NCBI RefSeq assembly: GCF_022751215.1
Contig: NZ_JAICDG010000003.1
Coordinates: forward strand, 434,001-498,000
Direction: 5' to 3'
Length of the DNA stretch: 64,000 bases
From: Actinomadura terrae
Lineage (GTDB): Bacteria > Actinomycetota > Actinomycetes > Streptosporangiales > Streptosporangiaceae
Positions 24,571-35,731 of the stretch are shown here, piece after piece. Below the pieces are notes generated by a model. The model did no database searches. It was not told the origin of the DNA and saw only the letters and a list, made by a program, of their open reading frames with translations. The position numbers and the translations under genes were made by a program. Every line of letters starts with the position of its first letter. Positions within the stretch are counted from its first letter, which is position 1.

Positions 24571-25269
24571 ATGCGCCGCCTGCACCCAGAGCCCGCCGCC
24601 AGCGTCGATCCCTACGACGCCTACGGCGACGCCCCCGGCCTGCGGGTCGGCATGGTCGTGAGCGCGGACGGCTCGGCCACCGACGCCGAGGGCTGGACGG
24701 ACGGCCTCGGCGGCGCGGCCGACTTCCGCGTCTTCCGGACGCTGCGGGCCCTGGCCGACGCGATCCTCGTCGGCGCCGGAACGGTCCGGACGGGACGGCT
24801 CGGCCCGGCGCGGCTCCGTCCCGACCTGCGCGCGCGCCGGGGCGGTCCGCCCGCCCCCATCGTCGTGGTGAGCCGCTCCCTGGACCTGGACTGGTCGCTT
24901 CCCCTGTTCACCGAGGCCGAGACGCCGACGATCGTCGTGACGACGGAGCGCGCGCGGTCCGGCGTCCCGTCCGGGATCGGGGTCGTCGCGGCGGGCGAGG
25001 ACGAGATCGACCTGCCCGCCGCGATCCGCGCGCTGCGCGAGGACCTCGGCCACGAGCGCCTGCTCTGCGAGGGCGGGCCCGCGCTGTCCACGGCGCTGGT
25101 CCGCGCGTCGCTCGTCGACGAGCTGTGCCTGAACATCGCGCCGGTCCTGCTCGGCGGCCCCCGCCACACCCGCCTCCTCGGCGGCCTGGCCGCGGAGGTC
25201 CCGCTCGAACCCGCCGCCCTCTACCTGGACGAGGGCGTGCTGTTCGTCCGCTACCTGCTGCGGGTGTAG
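24571..25269 (+). CDS. RibD C-terminal-domain pyrimidine reductase, copy 1
   Basis: A 232-residue dihydrofolate-reductase-fold protein of the RibD_C family, the NADPH-dependent reductase of the riboflavin intermediate or a relative. Visible motifs are VGMVVSADGSA near residue 30, DAILVGAGTVRTGRLGP, and ERLLCEGGPALSTALV. TACGCT at 24558-24563 stands seven bases before the ATG, fitting a leaderless transcript. The last 19 bases overlap a second RibD_C gene on the other strand. No deaminase domain or other rib genes are nearby, so the substrate need not be riboflavin-related. Confidence 0.85.
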   Translation: MRRLHPEPAASVDPYDAYGDAPGLRVGMVVSADGSATDAEGWTDGLGGAADFRVFRTLRALADAILVGAGTVRTGRLGPARLRPDLRARRGGPPAPIVVVSRSLDLDWSLPLFTEAETPTIVVTTERARSGVPSGIGVVAAGEDEIDLPAAIRALREDLGHERLLCEGGPALSTALVRASLVDELCLNIAPVLLGGPRHTRLLGGLAAEVPLEPAALYLDEGVLFVRYLLRV

Positions 25270-26012
25270 CGCAGGAAGAGGAAGCCGTCGTCCTGGAGGG
25301 CGTGCGCCAACTCCAGCTCGTCCGGGTCAGGCAGCGGCGGCCCGTTCAGGATCCGCTTCGCGGCGCCCGCCAGCAGCAGCGGGCTCAGCGTGAGGCACAG
25401 CTCGTCGAGCAGCCCGGCCGCCACGAACCCCGACAGGACCGAGGGCCCGCCCTCGCACAGCATCCGCCGGTGCCCGCGCGCCTCCAGTTCCGCGACGGCG
25501 GCGGCGAAGTCGAGCGTGGCCTCCCCGGCCGTGATCACCTCGGCGTGCTCGCGGGCCGCCCGCAGCCGCTCCGGCGGGGCGCCGCCGGGCGCCAGCACGA
25601 TCGTCGGCGCCACCGCCTCGGTGAACACGGGCGCGTCGAAGTCCAGGTCGAGGGTGCGGGTGACGATCGCCAGCGGCGGGACGGGGGGCAGGCCCTCGCG
25701 CAGCCCCTCCCAGCTCTCGTCGGGAGGGACCGGGCCGTAGCCCTCGGCCCGCACCGTCCCGGCGCCGACGATCACCACGTCCGCGAACCCGCGCAGCAGC
25801 GAGAACAGGAACCGGTCGGCGGGGTTGCCGAGGCCGCCGGCGAGCCCGGCGAGCTGCGCCGCGCCGTCCAGGCTGGCCACCATGTTCGCGCGCAGGTGGC
25901 GGCCCTGCTCGGGCGGGGCGTAGTACTCGGCGAAATCGGCCGGACCGGGCAGCGGCGACAGCGTGCGCACGGTGTCCGAGGGAGTCTTCGGGGTGCTGTC
26001 CAAGGTGTCCAT
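25251..26012 (-). CDS. RibD C-terminal-domain pyrimidine reductase, copy 2
   Basis: A 253-residue paralogue of the facing gene, with the same landmarks: RANMVASLDGAAQL, DVVIVGAGTVRAEGYGP and RRMLCEGGPSVLSGFV. It has a longer N-terminus (SPLPGPADFAEYYAPPEQGRH) suited to cofactor binding. A GTG at 26021 directly follows TAACTT and an ATG at 26012 lies nine bases after it, so the ATG is the likelier leaderless start. The C-terminus overlaps copy 1 by 19 bases. Confidence 0.85.
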   Translation of the reverse strand: MDTLDSTPKTPSDTVRTLSPLPGPADFAEYYAPPEQGRHLRANMVASLDGAAQLAGLAGGLGNPADRFLFSLLRGFADVVIVGAGTVRAEGYGPVPPDESWEGLREGLPPVPPLAIVTRTLDLDFDAPVFTEAVAPTIVLAPGGAPPERLRAAREHAEVITAGEATLDFAAAVAELEARGHRRMLCEGGPSVLSGFVAAGLLDELCLTLSPLLLAGAAKRILNGPPLPDPDELELAHALQDDGFLFLRYTRSR

Positions 26013-26167
26013 AGGGGTCACAAGTTACCGCCCGGCCCGTCATCTCACTGACCGGCGACGTGACGGCGGGTGCGGCAATCTGTACGAATCAGTCATGGGG
26101 GAGTGCCCGCCGCGTCACACTGTGACCGCGGGCCACGGGGACGAGAACCGCACCGAAGGGAGCGGAC

Positions 26168-26566
26168 GTGGAGTTCGCCGCACTCACGGCGTGGGTGCTC
26201 GCGGCGACGGTGGGGGGCTACCTGCTGGTCGTCTGGATGGCCAACGGCGGGCGGTCGACGAAGGTCACCCGGTTCCCGATCCTGGTCCTCGTGGGGCACC
26301 CCACGGTCGCCCTGGCCGGGCTCGCCGTCTGGATCGCCTACCTGTTCACCGGCGCCGCCTGGTGCGCCTGGTCCGCGTTCGCCGCGCTGCTCGTGGTCGC
26401 CTTCCAGGGGTTCATGCTGTTCACCCGCTGGCTCGTCGGACGCGGCGGACGCCACGCGCGCGGCGCCGAGCAGGCGTTCCCGGCCGCCGCCGTCGCCGCG
26501 CACGGGGCGGTCGCCGCCGTGACCGTCGTGCTGGTGTTCCTCACCGTCATCGTCCACGCCAGATGA
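26168..26566 (+). CDS. small four-helix membrane protein
   Basis: A 132-residue protein that is almost entirely hydrophobic. Four predicted membrane segments cover about residues 5-25, 38-58, 62-85 and 105-130, separated by short basic loops (NGGRSTKVTR, GRGGRHARG). The GTG start has AAGGGAG upstream. It converges with glgX 21 bases away. No family or function is recognised. Confidence 0.75.
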   Translation: MEFAALTAWVLAATVGGYLLVVWMANGGRSTKVTRFPILVLVGHPTVALAGLAVWIAYLFTGAAWCAWSAFAALLVVAFQGFMLFTRWLVGRGGRHARGAEQAFPAAAVAAHGAVAAVTVVLVFLTVIVHAR

Positions 26567-26587
26567 TCCGAGCGGGATGAGGGGGGT

Positions 26588-28690
<2,103 letters not shown>

Positions 28691-28739
28691 CCGCCCCCCT
28701 CGCCCATCGGCGTCGCCGGTCGATTCTGACGTACCCGCC

Positions 28740-29327
28740 CTACCCGCGCGGCGACACTCCATAGGGCAGGCGCCACACGATCTCGTCGTCGTCGGTCTCG
28801 GCGGTCGGCCGCAGCCCGAGCCGCGCCGCCACCGCGCGGGACGCGGCGTTGTCCGGATGGATCGACGCGACGATCTCGGCGGCGCCGTGCGCGCGCAGCC
28901 ACCCGACCAGCGCCCGCGCCGCCTCCGTCGCGAAGCCGAACCCCTGGTAGGGCATGCCGATGACCCACGCGACCGACGCGGCGTTGCGGGCGTCCGACGG
29001 TGTGACGGTCGAGCCGTCCGCCGGGGGCGCCACGGTGTAGCCGGGCCGCGCGGGCGCCACGGTCGCCTGGACGTAGCCCACGGCCTGCCCGTCCCGGCGG
29101 CGGCGCACGACCCAGTTGAGCCAGCCCTCCTGGTGGAACGGCGCCGGGCCCGCCACCAGGTGCGCGTACCGCGCGCGCAGCTCCTCGACGGTCAGCGGCT
29201 CGCCGCCGATGTAGCGGTGCAGGCGCGGGTCGTCCAGCACCGGGGCCATCTCGTCCGCGTGGTGGACGGCCAGCGGCTCCAGGACGAGACGCGGCGTCGT
29301 GATGGTCTCGGCGATCGGCCCGAACAC
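28740..29327 (-). CDS. GNAT acetyltransferase, RimJ/RimL type
   Basis: A 195-residue acetyl-CoA-dependent N-acyltransferase. The opening ETITTPRLVLEPLAVHHADEM is the RimJ/RimL start. The acetyl-CoA loop is GFGFATEAARALVGW, followed by HPDNAASRAVAARLGL. Acceptor unknown. The GTG has TAGGAT exactly seven bases upstream (29335-29340), suggesting leaderless initiation. Confidence 0.85.
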   Translation of the reverse strand: MFGPIAETITTPRLVLEPLAVHHADEMAPVLDDPRLHRYIGGEPLTVEELRARYAHLVAGPAPFHQEGWLNWVVRRRRDGQAVGYVQATVAPARPGYTVAPPADGSTVTPSDARNAASVAWVIGMPYQGFGFATEAARALVGWLRAHGAAEIVASIHPDNAASRAVAARLGLRPTAETDDDEIVWRLPYGVSPRG

Positions 29328-29366
29328 CCCGCCGATCCTACGGCGTGCGCGTCCCGAAACGGCCGG

Positions 29367-29930
29367 TCAGCGCCCCGTGGCGCGCAGGCGGCCGGTCCAG
29401 ACGCCCTGGGAGTGCTGCGACGGCGCGAGCCACAGCCACGGCTGCGTGTGCCGGAACTCCAGCTCGGTCCCCGGCTGCCAGGGGTACAGGCCCTCCGCGT
29501 TGGGCCAGACGACCTGGAGGAACGGCAGCGGGGGCCGCCGGTAGAACGAGACCGCGCCGGAGAACAGCGCGTCGTACCAGCGGGTGTCGACGGCCCGGAA
29601 CGCCGCCGGGCGCCCCCGGACGACGTCGTCGCGCCGCTCGCCGTTGGACGGCTCCGCGCCCTCGGCGACGCGCCGGCCGAGGGCGTTGAGCGTCTCCTCC
29701 GTCTCGTACACGTCGCCGCCGAACATCGCGAGCTCGGGGGAGCGGTGGCTGTGCCACAGCCCGATCGTGTACGCCCAGCCGGGGACGTCGCCCTCCGGCT
29801 GGACGAGGACGACGCTCCACCCGTACTGGGTGATGTGCACGATCGTGCGGAGCCGGAAGTTGTCGAGCCGGTCGCGGTCGCCGTGGTCGTGGCAGATCAC
29901 GCACGCGCAGGGGGGACGACCGTCGGGCAT
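29367..29930 (-). CDS. DUF4262 family protein
   Basis: A 187-residue protein with CACVICHDHGD near the start, a cysteine/histidine cluster that could bind a metal, followed by the DUF4262 core (WAYTIGLWHSHRSPELAMFG). The C-terminal third is Trp-rich (FLQVVWPN, QPWLWLAPSQ). Members are common in actinobacteria and often sit near toxins or in DNA-repair-like contexts, but no activity is established. TAAGCT (29938-29943) stands seven bases before the ATG. Confidence 0.82.
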   Translation of the reverse strand: MPDGRPPCACVICHDHGDRDRLDNFRLRTIVHITQYGWSVVLVQPEGDVPGWAYTIGLWHSHRSPELAMFGGDVYETEETLNALGRRVAEGAEPSNGERRDDVVRGRPAAFRAVDTRWYDALFSGAVSFYRRPPLPFLQVVWPNAEGLYPWQPGTELEFRHTQPWLWLAPSQHSQGVWTGRLRATGR

Positions 29931-30081
29931 GGCCTTCAGCTTACGATCTCTTCACGCCGCCGGCTCGTCCCGGGGGGCCCGTGCGTAGCCGTCCCTTCAC
30001 CTACCGCACGTATCCGCGCCGGTCAGGACACCTTCCTAACAAATCCGTGAACTATGGCTGGTCGCGCCTCTGCGGCCGTGG

Positions 30082-31008
30082 CTACTGGCGGACGATCCAG
30101 TGGTCGTTGGAGCCCGCGCGCACGAACTTGAGCGTCGGGCACCAGTAGTCGCGCGGGTTCGGTTCGGCGGTGGGCTGCCACGGGGAGTCGGACGCGCCCG
30201 CGGGACGCCACGCGCCGTTCTGCCGGAGCTGGATGGAACTGCTCTCGAAGACGACGTTCTTGGCCTCGTTGCAGTAGTAGGCGTTCCCGGTGGAAGCGTC
30301 GCGGCTGGCGTACACCTCGAAGATGTTCCAGCCGTAGGTGAGCTGGCTCGTGTCGCTTCCCGACTTGCTGTAGAACAGGCTCCAGCTGCTGGTCTTGTAG
30401 TTGTAGAGGTACGCCGACCACGCGTTCCCGCTCGTGCCCGTCTTGACGAGCTGGATGTTGTAGGCGGGATGGCCGTTCACGACCTGCGTGTAGGTCTGGA
30501 GGAACGCGGCGTCCATCTTGATCTCTTTGGCGGGCCCGTTGCCGCCGCACCAGTCCCACGCCCAGATCTCGTTCCCGACGGCCTGGGAATAGACGGTCGT
30601 GACCTCCATGCAGGACCCGGCCGCCTTGATGGTGGGCGTGTAGGTGAAGTCGGCGCTGTTGGACACCCGGTAGGACGTGTCGACGCTCTGCGTCGCCATC
30701 ATTCCGTCGTGGCTCGCGGCGGTCGGCTCGACTCCCCAGAAATGGTGGAGCTGTGCGCGCCGTACGCGCAGGCCGTGCAGTTCGCGGAAGGCGCGCGCGG
30801 CCTTCTCGCTCCCGGGGGTGCGGGCGAACGGCCGGGCCTCGGTGACGGTTCCGGACTTCGGCGCGTCCGGGCTGGGGGACGCGGCGGGCGCCGGGGGTCC
30901 CGGGGGCATCGCGGCGGCGGGGGCGGTGGCTCCGGCGGTGGGGACGACCACCGGAGCCACCGTGAGGGTGGCTAGCGCGGCACACGTGAGCATGCTTCGA
31001 CGCGGCAT
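30082..31008 (-). CDS. secreted protein of unknown function
   Basis: A 308-residue exported protein. The signal is MPRRSMLTCAALATLTVAP, with a likely cleavage near AGATAPA. A Pro/Ser-rich linker follows. The folded part (about residues 75-308) is rich in Trp, Tyr and Asn (EIWAWDWCGGNGPAKEI, AWSAYLYNYKTSSWSLFYS) and has four or more cysteines, a carbohydrate-binding-like composition. No catalytic motif is recognised. AAGGAG eight bases before the ATG fixes the start. Confidence 0.75.
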   Translation of the reverse strand: MPRRSMLTCAALATLTVAPVVVPTAGATAPAAAMPPGPPAPAASPSPDAPKSGTVTEARPFARTPGSEKAARAFRELHGLRVRRAQLHHFWGVEPTAASHDGMMATQSVDTSYRVSNSADFTYTPTIKAAGSCMEVTTVYSQAVGNEIWAWDWCGGNGPAKEIKMDAAFLQTYTQVVNGHPAYNIQLVKTGTSGNAWSAYLYNYKTSSWSLFYSKSGSDTSQLTYGWNIFEVYASRDASTGNAYYCNEAKNVVFESSSIQLRQNGAWRPAGASDSPWQPTAEPNPRDYWCPTLKFVRAGSNDHWIVRQ

Positions 31009-31208
31009 GGGGCTACTCCTTGGCGGGGGGCGGAGCGGTCGGCATGCGCGCGCTTGCCGTGGCACGTGGCGGGGGGCTTGTCGTGCCGGTCCCAAGGATC
31101 ATGACGGGCGCCGGGTTGAGTCAATGATCGGAATTTCAGCGCGCTTTCAGTACGCGTCGAAAAGGCCCCGGGGACGGGCCGGATTCACCTTCGCCGGGGC
31201 ACCCGCGC

Positions 31209-32303
31209 TCAGGCGGTGATGGACGGTTCCGTCGTCAGCATCAGCATCGCGGCGTCGTCATCGAGCGGCTTGCCCGCGTACCGGAGCAGATCCGCCTGGA
31301 GCGCGTCGAGCGCCGTTTCGGGATCGGCGCCGACGAGCAGGTCGGCGCGCTCGGCCAGCGGGTAGAAGACGCCCCGGTCGTTGCGCGCCTCCACGACCCC
31401 GTCGGTGTAGAACAGCACCTGGTCGCCGGGCGCGAACCCCACCGAGAAGGGCGCGGCGGCCTCCTCGACGAGCCCGGACAGGCCGAGCGGCGGCGCCGGC
31501 TCCGGCGGGTCGAGCGGCCGCACCGGGTGACCGGCGCGGACGAGCAGCGGCGGCGGATGGCCGCGGTTGAGCAGCGTGAGCCGTCCGCCGGAGTCGAGTT
31601 CGGCGAGCACGCCGGTGACGAACTGCTCGCTGGTGAGCTGCCGCGCCAGCGCCCGCTCGATCCGGTCGGCGACCTCGGGCAGCCCCGGCTCGTCGTAGGC
31701 GGCCTCGCGGAAGGCGCCGAGCACCACCGCCGCGGTCTCCACCGCGTCCAGCCCCTTGCCCTGGACGTCGCCGACGATCACCCGCACGCCCCGTGAGGTC
31801 ATCACCACCTCGTACAGGTCCCCGCCGATCCGCGCCCGGGCGGACGCCGACAGGTAGCGGACCGCCGCGCGGACCGGCCCCACCCGGCGCGGCATCGGCC
31901 GCAGCAGCACCCGCTGCGCCACCTCCGCGATCGTGCGCACGTCGGCCAGCTCGCGCTCGTTGCGCTCCCGGTAGGCGGCGGCGAGCATCCCGGCGGCCGT
32001 GACCCCGACGACCGAGATGAACGTCGCGTCGCCCGCGCGGGTGCCGATGATCTCGTCGTGCCGCGCCAGGCCCGCGCACAGCGCGATCGCGAACAGGCCC
32101 ACCCACGCCGTCCGGCGTACGCCCCCGGCCAGGCTCGCGAACGCGGGCCCGAGCGACAGCAGCGGCAGGTACCCCACGCCCGGCCCGGCGGACAGGTCGA
32201 CGGCGGCGACGAGCGCCATCATCGCGAAGGGCAGGATCGTCAGCGGGGAACCATGGCGTCGCCCCAACTGCCCACCTCCGTCCGCGACCGTCCCGCCCCT
32301 CAC
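31209..32303 (-). CDS. membrane-anchored SpoIIE/RsbU-type PP2C phosphatase
   Basis: A 364-residue protein with about four N-terminal membrane segments up to residue 110, a helical linker (AYRERNERELADVRTIAEVAQRV), and a SpoIIE phosphatase domain. Metal-binding residues lie in RIGGDLYEVV, VGDVQGKG, FYTDGVVEARN and DDDAAMLML. Such proteins dephosphorylate anti-anti-sigma factors, releasing an alternative sigma factor. There is no adjacent anti-sigma or antagonist gene, so its partner is elsewhere. Translation probably starts at the GTG. Confidence 0.9.
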   Translation of the reverse strand: MRGGTVADGGGQLGRRHGSPLTILPFAMMALVAAVDLSAGPGVGYLPLLSLGPAFASLAGGVRRTAWVGLFAIALCAGLARHDEIIGTRAGDATFISVVGVTAAGMLAAAYRERNERELADVRTIAEVAQRVLLRPMPRRVGPVRAAVRYLSASARARIGGDLYEVVMTSRGVRVIVGDVQGKGLDAVETAAVVLGAFREAAYDEPGLPEVADRIERALARQLTSEQFVTGVLAELDSGGRLTLLNRGHPPPLLVRAGHPVRPLDPPEPAPPLGLSGLVEEAAAPFSVGFAPGDQVLFYTDGVVEARNDRGVFYPLAERADLLVGADPETALDALQADLLRYAGKPLDDDAAMLMLTTEPSITA

Positions 32304-32387
32304 GTGCAGCTTAGTGTCGCCGACGGCACGCGCCGCGCAGCACCTCCGCCGACCGCAGGGCGGCGCCGGGGGCGTGTCCGGGCCGCG

Positions 32388-33221
32388 TCAGGGCCGGCGG
32401 AGGAGGCCGCCGTACTCGCAGAAGTCCCGTCCCATCCTGGACGCGCCCGCGAAGGCGGCCAGCTCCTTGGGGACGGGCGCCAGCGGCGGCTGGCCCGGGT
32501 CGGGCCGCCAGTGGACCACGTTGACCAGGCCGGGCTCGACCGGCTCCAGGCCATCCAGGAGGGCGTCGACCTCGGCGCGGGTGCGGGTCTGCCACGGGAT
32601 CCCGGCCGCGGCCATCCGGGCGTCGAGGTCGGCGGCGCGGGCGGGGTCGGAGCAGACGATCTCCGAGAACGCCAGGTGGCTGCCGGGCGCGGCGCGCTCC
32701 AGCACCGTCCGCAGGACGCGGCGCGGGTCGTCGGCGTCCACCAGGTGGTGGGCGACCGACAGGAACAGCACCGCGAGCGGCTCGTCGAAGTCGATCAGGC
32801 GGCCGACCTCCGGATGGCCGAGCACGGCCTCCTGGTCGCGGAAGTCGGCGGTGATCACGACGGTCGAGCCGTCCCCGGCCAGCAGCGCCCGGGCGTGCGC
32901 GAGGACGATGGGATCGATGTCGACGTAGACGACGCGCGCGTCCGGCGTGAACTGCTGCGCGACCTGGTGGACGTTGGCGTCCGTCGGGAGCCCGCAGCCC
33001 ATGTCGAGGAACTGCCGGATGCCCGCCTCCACCACCAGGTGGCGGACGACCCGGTACAGGAACAGGCGGTTCTGCCGGGTGATGTCGATGCTCTCGGGAA
33101 AGGCGGGCGCCGTCCTCAGCGCGAATTCCCGATCGACCTGGTAGTTGTCCTTACCGCCGAGCGCCCACCCGTATACGCGGGCGGAGGTCGGGACGTCGTC
33201 GGGGATGTCTCGGGTGTCCAT
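32388..33221 (-). CDS. SAM-dependent methyltransferase, DUF574 family
   Basis: A 277-residue protein of the actinobacteria-specific DUF574/Methyltransf_19 group. The opening PTSARVYGWALGGKDNYQVDR is diagnostic. The SAM-binding loop is FLDMGCGLPTDANVHQVAQ, with DIDPIVL after strand beta-2. Genomes of this group usually hold many copies and no substrate is known. The ATG at 33221 is preceded by GAGAG. It is divergent from a lipoprotein gene. Confidence 0.9.
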   Translation of the reverse strand: MDTRDIPDDVPTSARVYGWALGGKDNYQVDREFALRTAPAFPESIDITRQNRLFLYRVVRHLVVEAGIRQFLDMGCGLPTDANVHQVAQQFTPDARVVYVDIDPIVLAHARALLAGDGSTVVITADFRDQEAVLGHPEVGRLIDFDEPLAVLFLSVAHHLVDADDPRRVLRTVLERAAPGSHLAFSEIVCSDPARAADLDARMAAAGIPWQTRTRAEVDALLDGLEPVEPGLVNVVHWRPDPGQPPLAPVPKELAAFAGASRMGRDFCEYGGLLRRP

Positions 33222-33391
33222 ATCGCTTCTCTCAGGGCATGGTGGCCAATATCCCGCCCGACGGAAGCTATCCCGCCAAGGTGGTCGTCGTGGCCCGGTT
33301 CGGCCATCCCGGCGTCCCGCTCCGGCCATCGCGGCCACGGGCGTGTCGGACGAACTACTCTCCGGTATACGGATTACGCGGGGCGGTGGCC

Positions 33392-34030
33392 ATGAGATTT
33401 CTCCGGATCGGCGCCGTCGCGGGCGCCCTGTCGCTCGCCCTCGGCTGCGGGGCCGTCGAGAGCCCCGAGACGAAACCGGCGACGCCCGCCCGCGGGCCCT
33501 CCGGGGTCGGCGCGCCCGGCACCGGCCAGGGGAGCGCGGGCGGGGGCTCCGGGCAGGGGTCCGGCTCCGGCGGGAAGGAGTACCCCTGGAGCCTCCCGGA
33601 CGGCGACCCCGGCCTCACGGTCGCGTTCGGCACGATCTACCTGTCGATCCGGGCGGGCGACTGCGGCGCGGCCCAGTCGGAGCTCGACTCCTACAGCGAG
33701 AGCGGCGGCACCCTCAGCGACGAGGGCGACAAGACGCTCCTGCGGGTCGGGATCGCCCTGTGCAAGGGCGAGCGGACGACGGCGTCGAACATCTTCGACA
33801 CCTACGAGTGGCCCGGATACAACGACAACTGGTTCCAGTGCCAGCTCTACACGGTGGCGGGGAGCGTGCTGCGGCACCGGCCGCCGTCCTCGTTCGCCGA
33901 CTGCCCGGCCGTCCAGCCCGGGTCGGAGAAGTCGGACTCGCCCTCGCCCGAGGCCAGCCCCGACGACCCGCCCACCGGCGAGTCGCCGCCGGTCACGGGC
34001 GAGCCGTCCCCGTCGGCGGAGCCGAGTTGA
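33392..34030 (+). CDS. lipoprotein with Gly/Ser-rich linker
   Basis: A 212-residue lipoprotein with lipobox LALGC at about residues 15-19. A Gly/Ser-rich linker follows, then a compact domain with four cysteines (GDCGAAQ, ALCKGE, FQCQLY, ADCPAV), probably two disulfides. The C-terminal tail is Pro/Ser/Glu-rich. The stop overlaps the next start. It may be the surface partner of the membrane protein encoded downstream. No family recognised. Confidence 0.75.
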   Translation: MRFLRIGAVAGALSLALGCGAVESPETKPATPARGPSGVGAPGTGQGSAGGGSGQGSGSGGKEYPWSLPDGDPGLTVAFGTIYLSIRAGDCGAAQSELDSYSESGGTLSDEGDKTLLRVGIALCKGERTTASNIFDTYEWPGYNDNWFQCQLYTVAGSVLRHRPPSSFADCPAVQPGSEKSDSPSPEASPDDPPTGESPPVTGEPSPSAEPS

Positions 34031-34908
34031 CGGAGGAGGCCCCCGAGCCCCCGTCCGAGCAGGCGGGGGTCGGGCCGGGCGTGCTGCGCTGGCTCGCCGG
34101 GCTGATCGCCAACGTGTCCGTGCTGACGGCGCTGCTGGTGTACTTCGGCTGGCAGCGCAACTACGTCATGGCCGACCGGGTGGGGATCGAGGAGAGCGTC
34201 CTCGGCCAGTCCGTGCGCGACTACCTGCTGCGGAGCGTGCGCCCGGCGCTGGTCCTGCTGCTGCTCGTCGCCGTCTGCGGGCTCGGGTGGCTCCAGGCCG
34301 ACCGCGTGCTCGCCCCGAGGGTCCGCGACCGGGGGCCGGAGGACCGCCTCGTCCGCCGCACGCTCAGGTTCCTCGCGGTGGCCTGGCTCGCGCTCCCGCT
34401 CGCGGTCTACGCGCTCGGGTTCACGGCCCGCGCGTTCGCCTTCGACGGCGGGCGGGAGGTCGCCTACGTCGGCTGGCCGCTCAGTATCGGCGCGGGGCTG
34501 CTGCTCACTTTCTACGGGACGCAGTTGCGCGGGACTTCGCCCGCAGACAAGGAGTCACTGCTCCACGCTTTCGTCGCGGTGGCCGTCGTCGTGATGCTCT
34601 TCTGGGGCACCTCCAACTACGCGACCCTGCAAGGCAATGCCCTCGCCGACAGGCTCGTCATGGGCATTCACCGGCAGAACGAGGTCACCGTCTACAGCCC
34701 AAAGCGTTTGTTCCTGGCCGCCCCCGGGGTGACCGAGACCGAGCTTCCGGGCAAGAACGCCGCCTACGGCTACCGGTATGGCGGCCTGCGCCTGCTCGCC
34801 CATGCCGGAGGCCATTATTTTCTGGTCTCCGACCGCTGGGCCCCTGGCGGCACGGTGATGGTGCTGAGCGAGAAGGACAATCTGCGGCTGGAGTTCTCCC
34901 GCACCTGA
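34027..34908 (+). CDS. membrane protein, TTG start overlapping the lipoprotein
   Basis: A 293-residue protein with five hydrophobic segments (near residues 22-40, 74-92, 120-140, 155-172 and 182-200) and a C-terminal soluble domain of about 90 residues (NEVTVYSPKRLFLAAPGV ... DNLRLEFSRT). The TTG at 34027 overlaps the lipoprotein stop (TTGA). No other start in the frame gives full coverage of the first segment. Base composition falls toward its 3' end. Function unknown. Confidence 0.75.
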   Translation: MTEEAPEPPSEQAGVGPGVLRWLAGLIANVSVLTALLVYFGWQRNYVMADRVGIEESVLGQSVRDYLLRSVRPALVLLLLVAVCGLGWLQADRVLAPRVRDRGPEDRLVRRTLRFLAVAWLALPLAVYALGFTARAFAFDGGREVAYVGWPLSIGAGLLLTFYGTQLRGTSPADKESLLHAFVAVAVVVMLFWGTSNYATLQGNALADRLVMGIHRQNEVTVYSPKRLFLAAPGVTETELPGKNAAYGYRYGGLRLLAHAGGHYFLVSDRWAPGGTVMVLSEKDNLRLEFSRT

Positions 34909-35103
34909 ACGCCCTCGTCAGAGCCCCGCACCCGTCCCGGTGGCCGGGCTTTCCGGGCATATCGGCTGCTTCGCGGACGCCCGCCCGAGGAACTGTGCTA
35001 ACTGAACTCCGCCCGTTCATCGGCGTAAGGCTGTTGCAAATGGGAAAGCTCGCCTATCATCGGCTACTCTCGAACTGAGAAACCGAGTGGGAGGAAGTTG
35101 CTC

Positions 35104-35430
35104 ATGGCGCAGAAGGTCCAGGTTCTCCTGGTTGACGACCTCGACGGCGGGGCGGCGGAGGAAACCGTCTCCTTCGCCCTCGACGGCCGGTCGTATGAAA
35201 TTGATCTGAACAAGAAAAACGCGGCCAAACTACGCAAGGCGTTCGCGCCCTACAAGGACAATGCCCGTCGGGCCCGCGCTGTCGGAACCCGCAGAGGTGC
35301 CGGCCGCGGGGCCGGCAACCGCGAGCGCAGCGCCGAGATCCGCGAATGGGCCCGGTCCGCCGGCATCAAGGTCAACGACCGCGGCCGCATCCCCGCGACC
35401 GTGATCGAACAGTACGAGGCCGCCCACTGA
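35104..35430 (+). CDS. lsr2: Lsr2-family nucleoid-associated protein
   Basis: A 108-residue Lsr2, a DNA-bridging protein that silences AT-rich, often acquired, genes. The N-terminal dimerisation domain is AQKVQVLLVDDLDGGAAEETVSF-like. The C-terminal DNA-binding region contains RGAGRGAGN and the AT-hook-like segment VNDRGRIPATVIEQY. The start is set by GGGAGGAAG upstream. It lies on the edge of the low-GC toxin island, a natural target for it. A possible promoter (TTGCAA at 35034, TATCAT at 35055) has a short 15-base spacer. Confidence 0.93.
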   Translation: MAQKVQVLLVDDLDGGAAEETVSFALDGRSYEIDLNKKNAAKLRKAFAPYKDNARRARAVGTRRGAGRGAGNRERSAEIREWARSAGIKVNDRGRIPATVIEQYEAAH

Positions 35431-35508
35431 CCCACCACCCGGCGGAGGGCGCGGCCGGCAGGAAGGCTCCACGACGAGGCGGGCGCGGTCCCCTGCTCCC
35501 CGCGCTCG

Positions 35509-35543
35509 GCGAGGGCCCCTGACCAACGGCCGCGCCCTCGCCC
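35509..35543 (+). terminator. possible lsr2 terminator
   Basis: GGCGAGGGC (35509-35517) and GCCCTCGCC (35535-35543) form a perfect 9-base stem with a 17-base loop. There is no T-run. The rest of 35431-35731 shows no gene. Confidence 0.4.
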
Positions 35544-35731
35544 GCCGCCCAGCCGCCCCCGGCCCGGCCCCTCGCCGGGCGCGGCAGCGCTCCCGGAGGT
35601 TTCCACCCGACCGTCTGCCGCACCAGTAGTTGATCTTTCAGTCACCGTCGGCTACTGTCCACCCGCGGATCTGGTCTCGGGTCCCATTGCCGCTTCGTGG
35701 CCGATGTCCACACGTCGCCTGGGAGTGTTCG

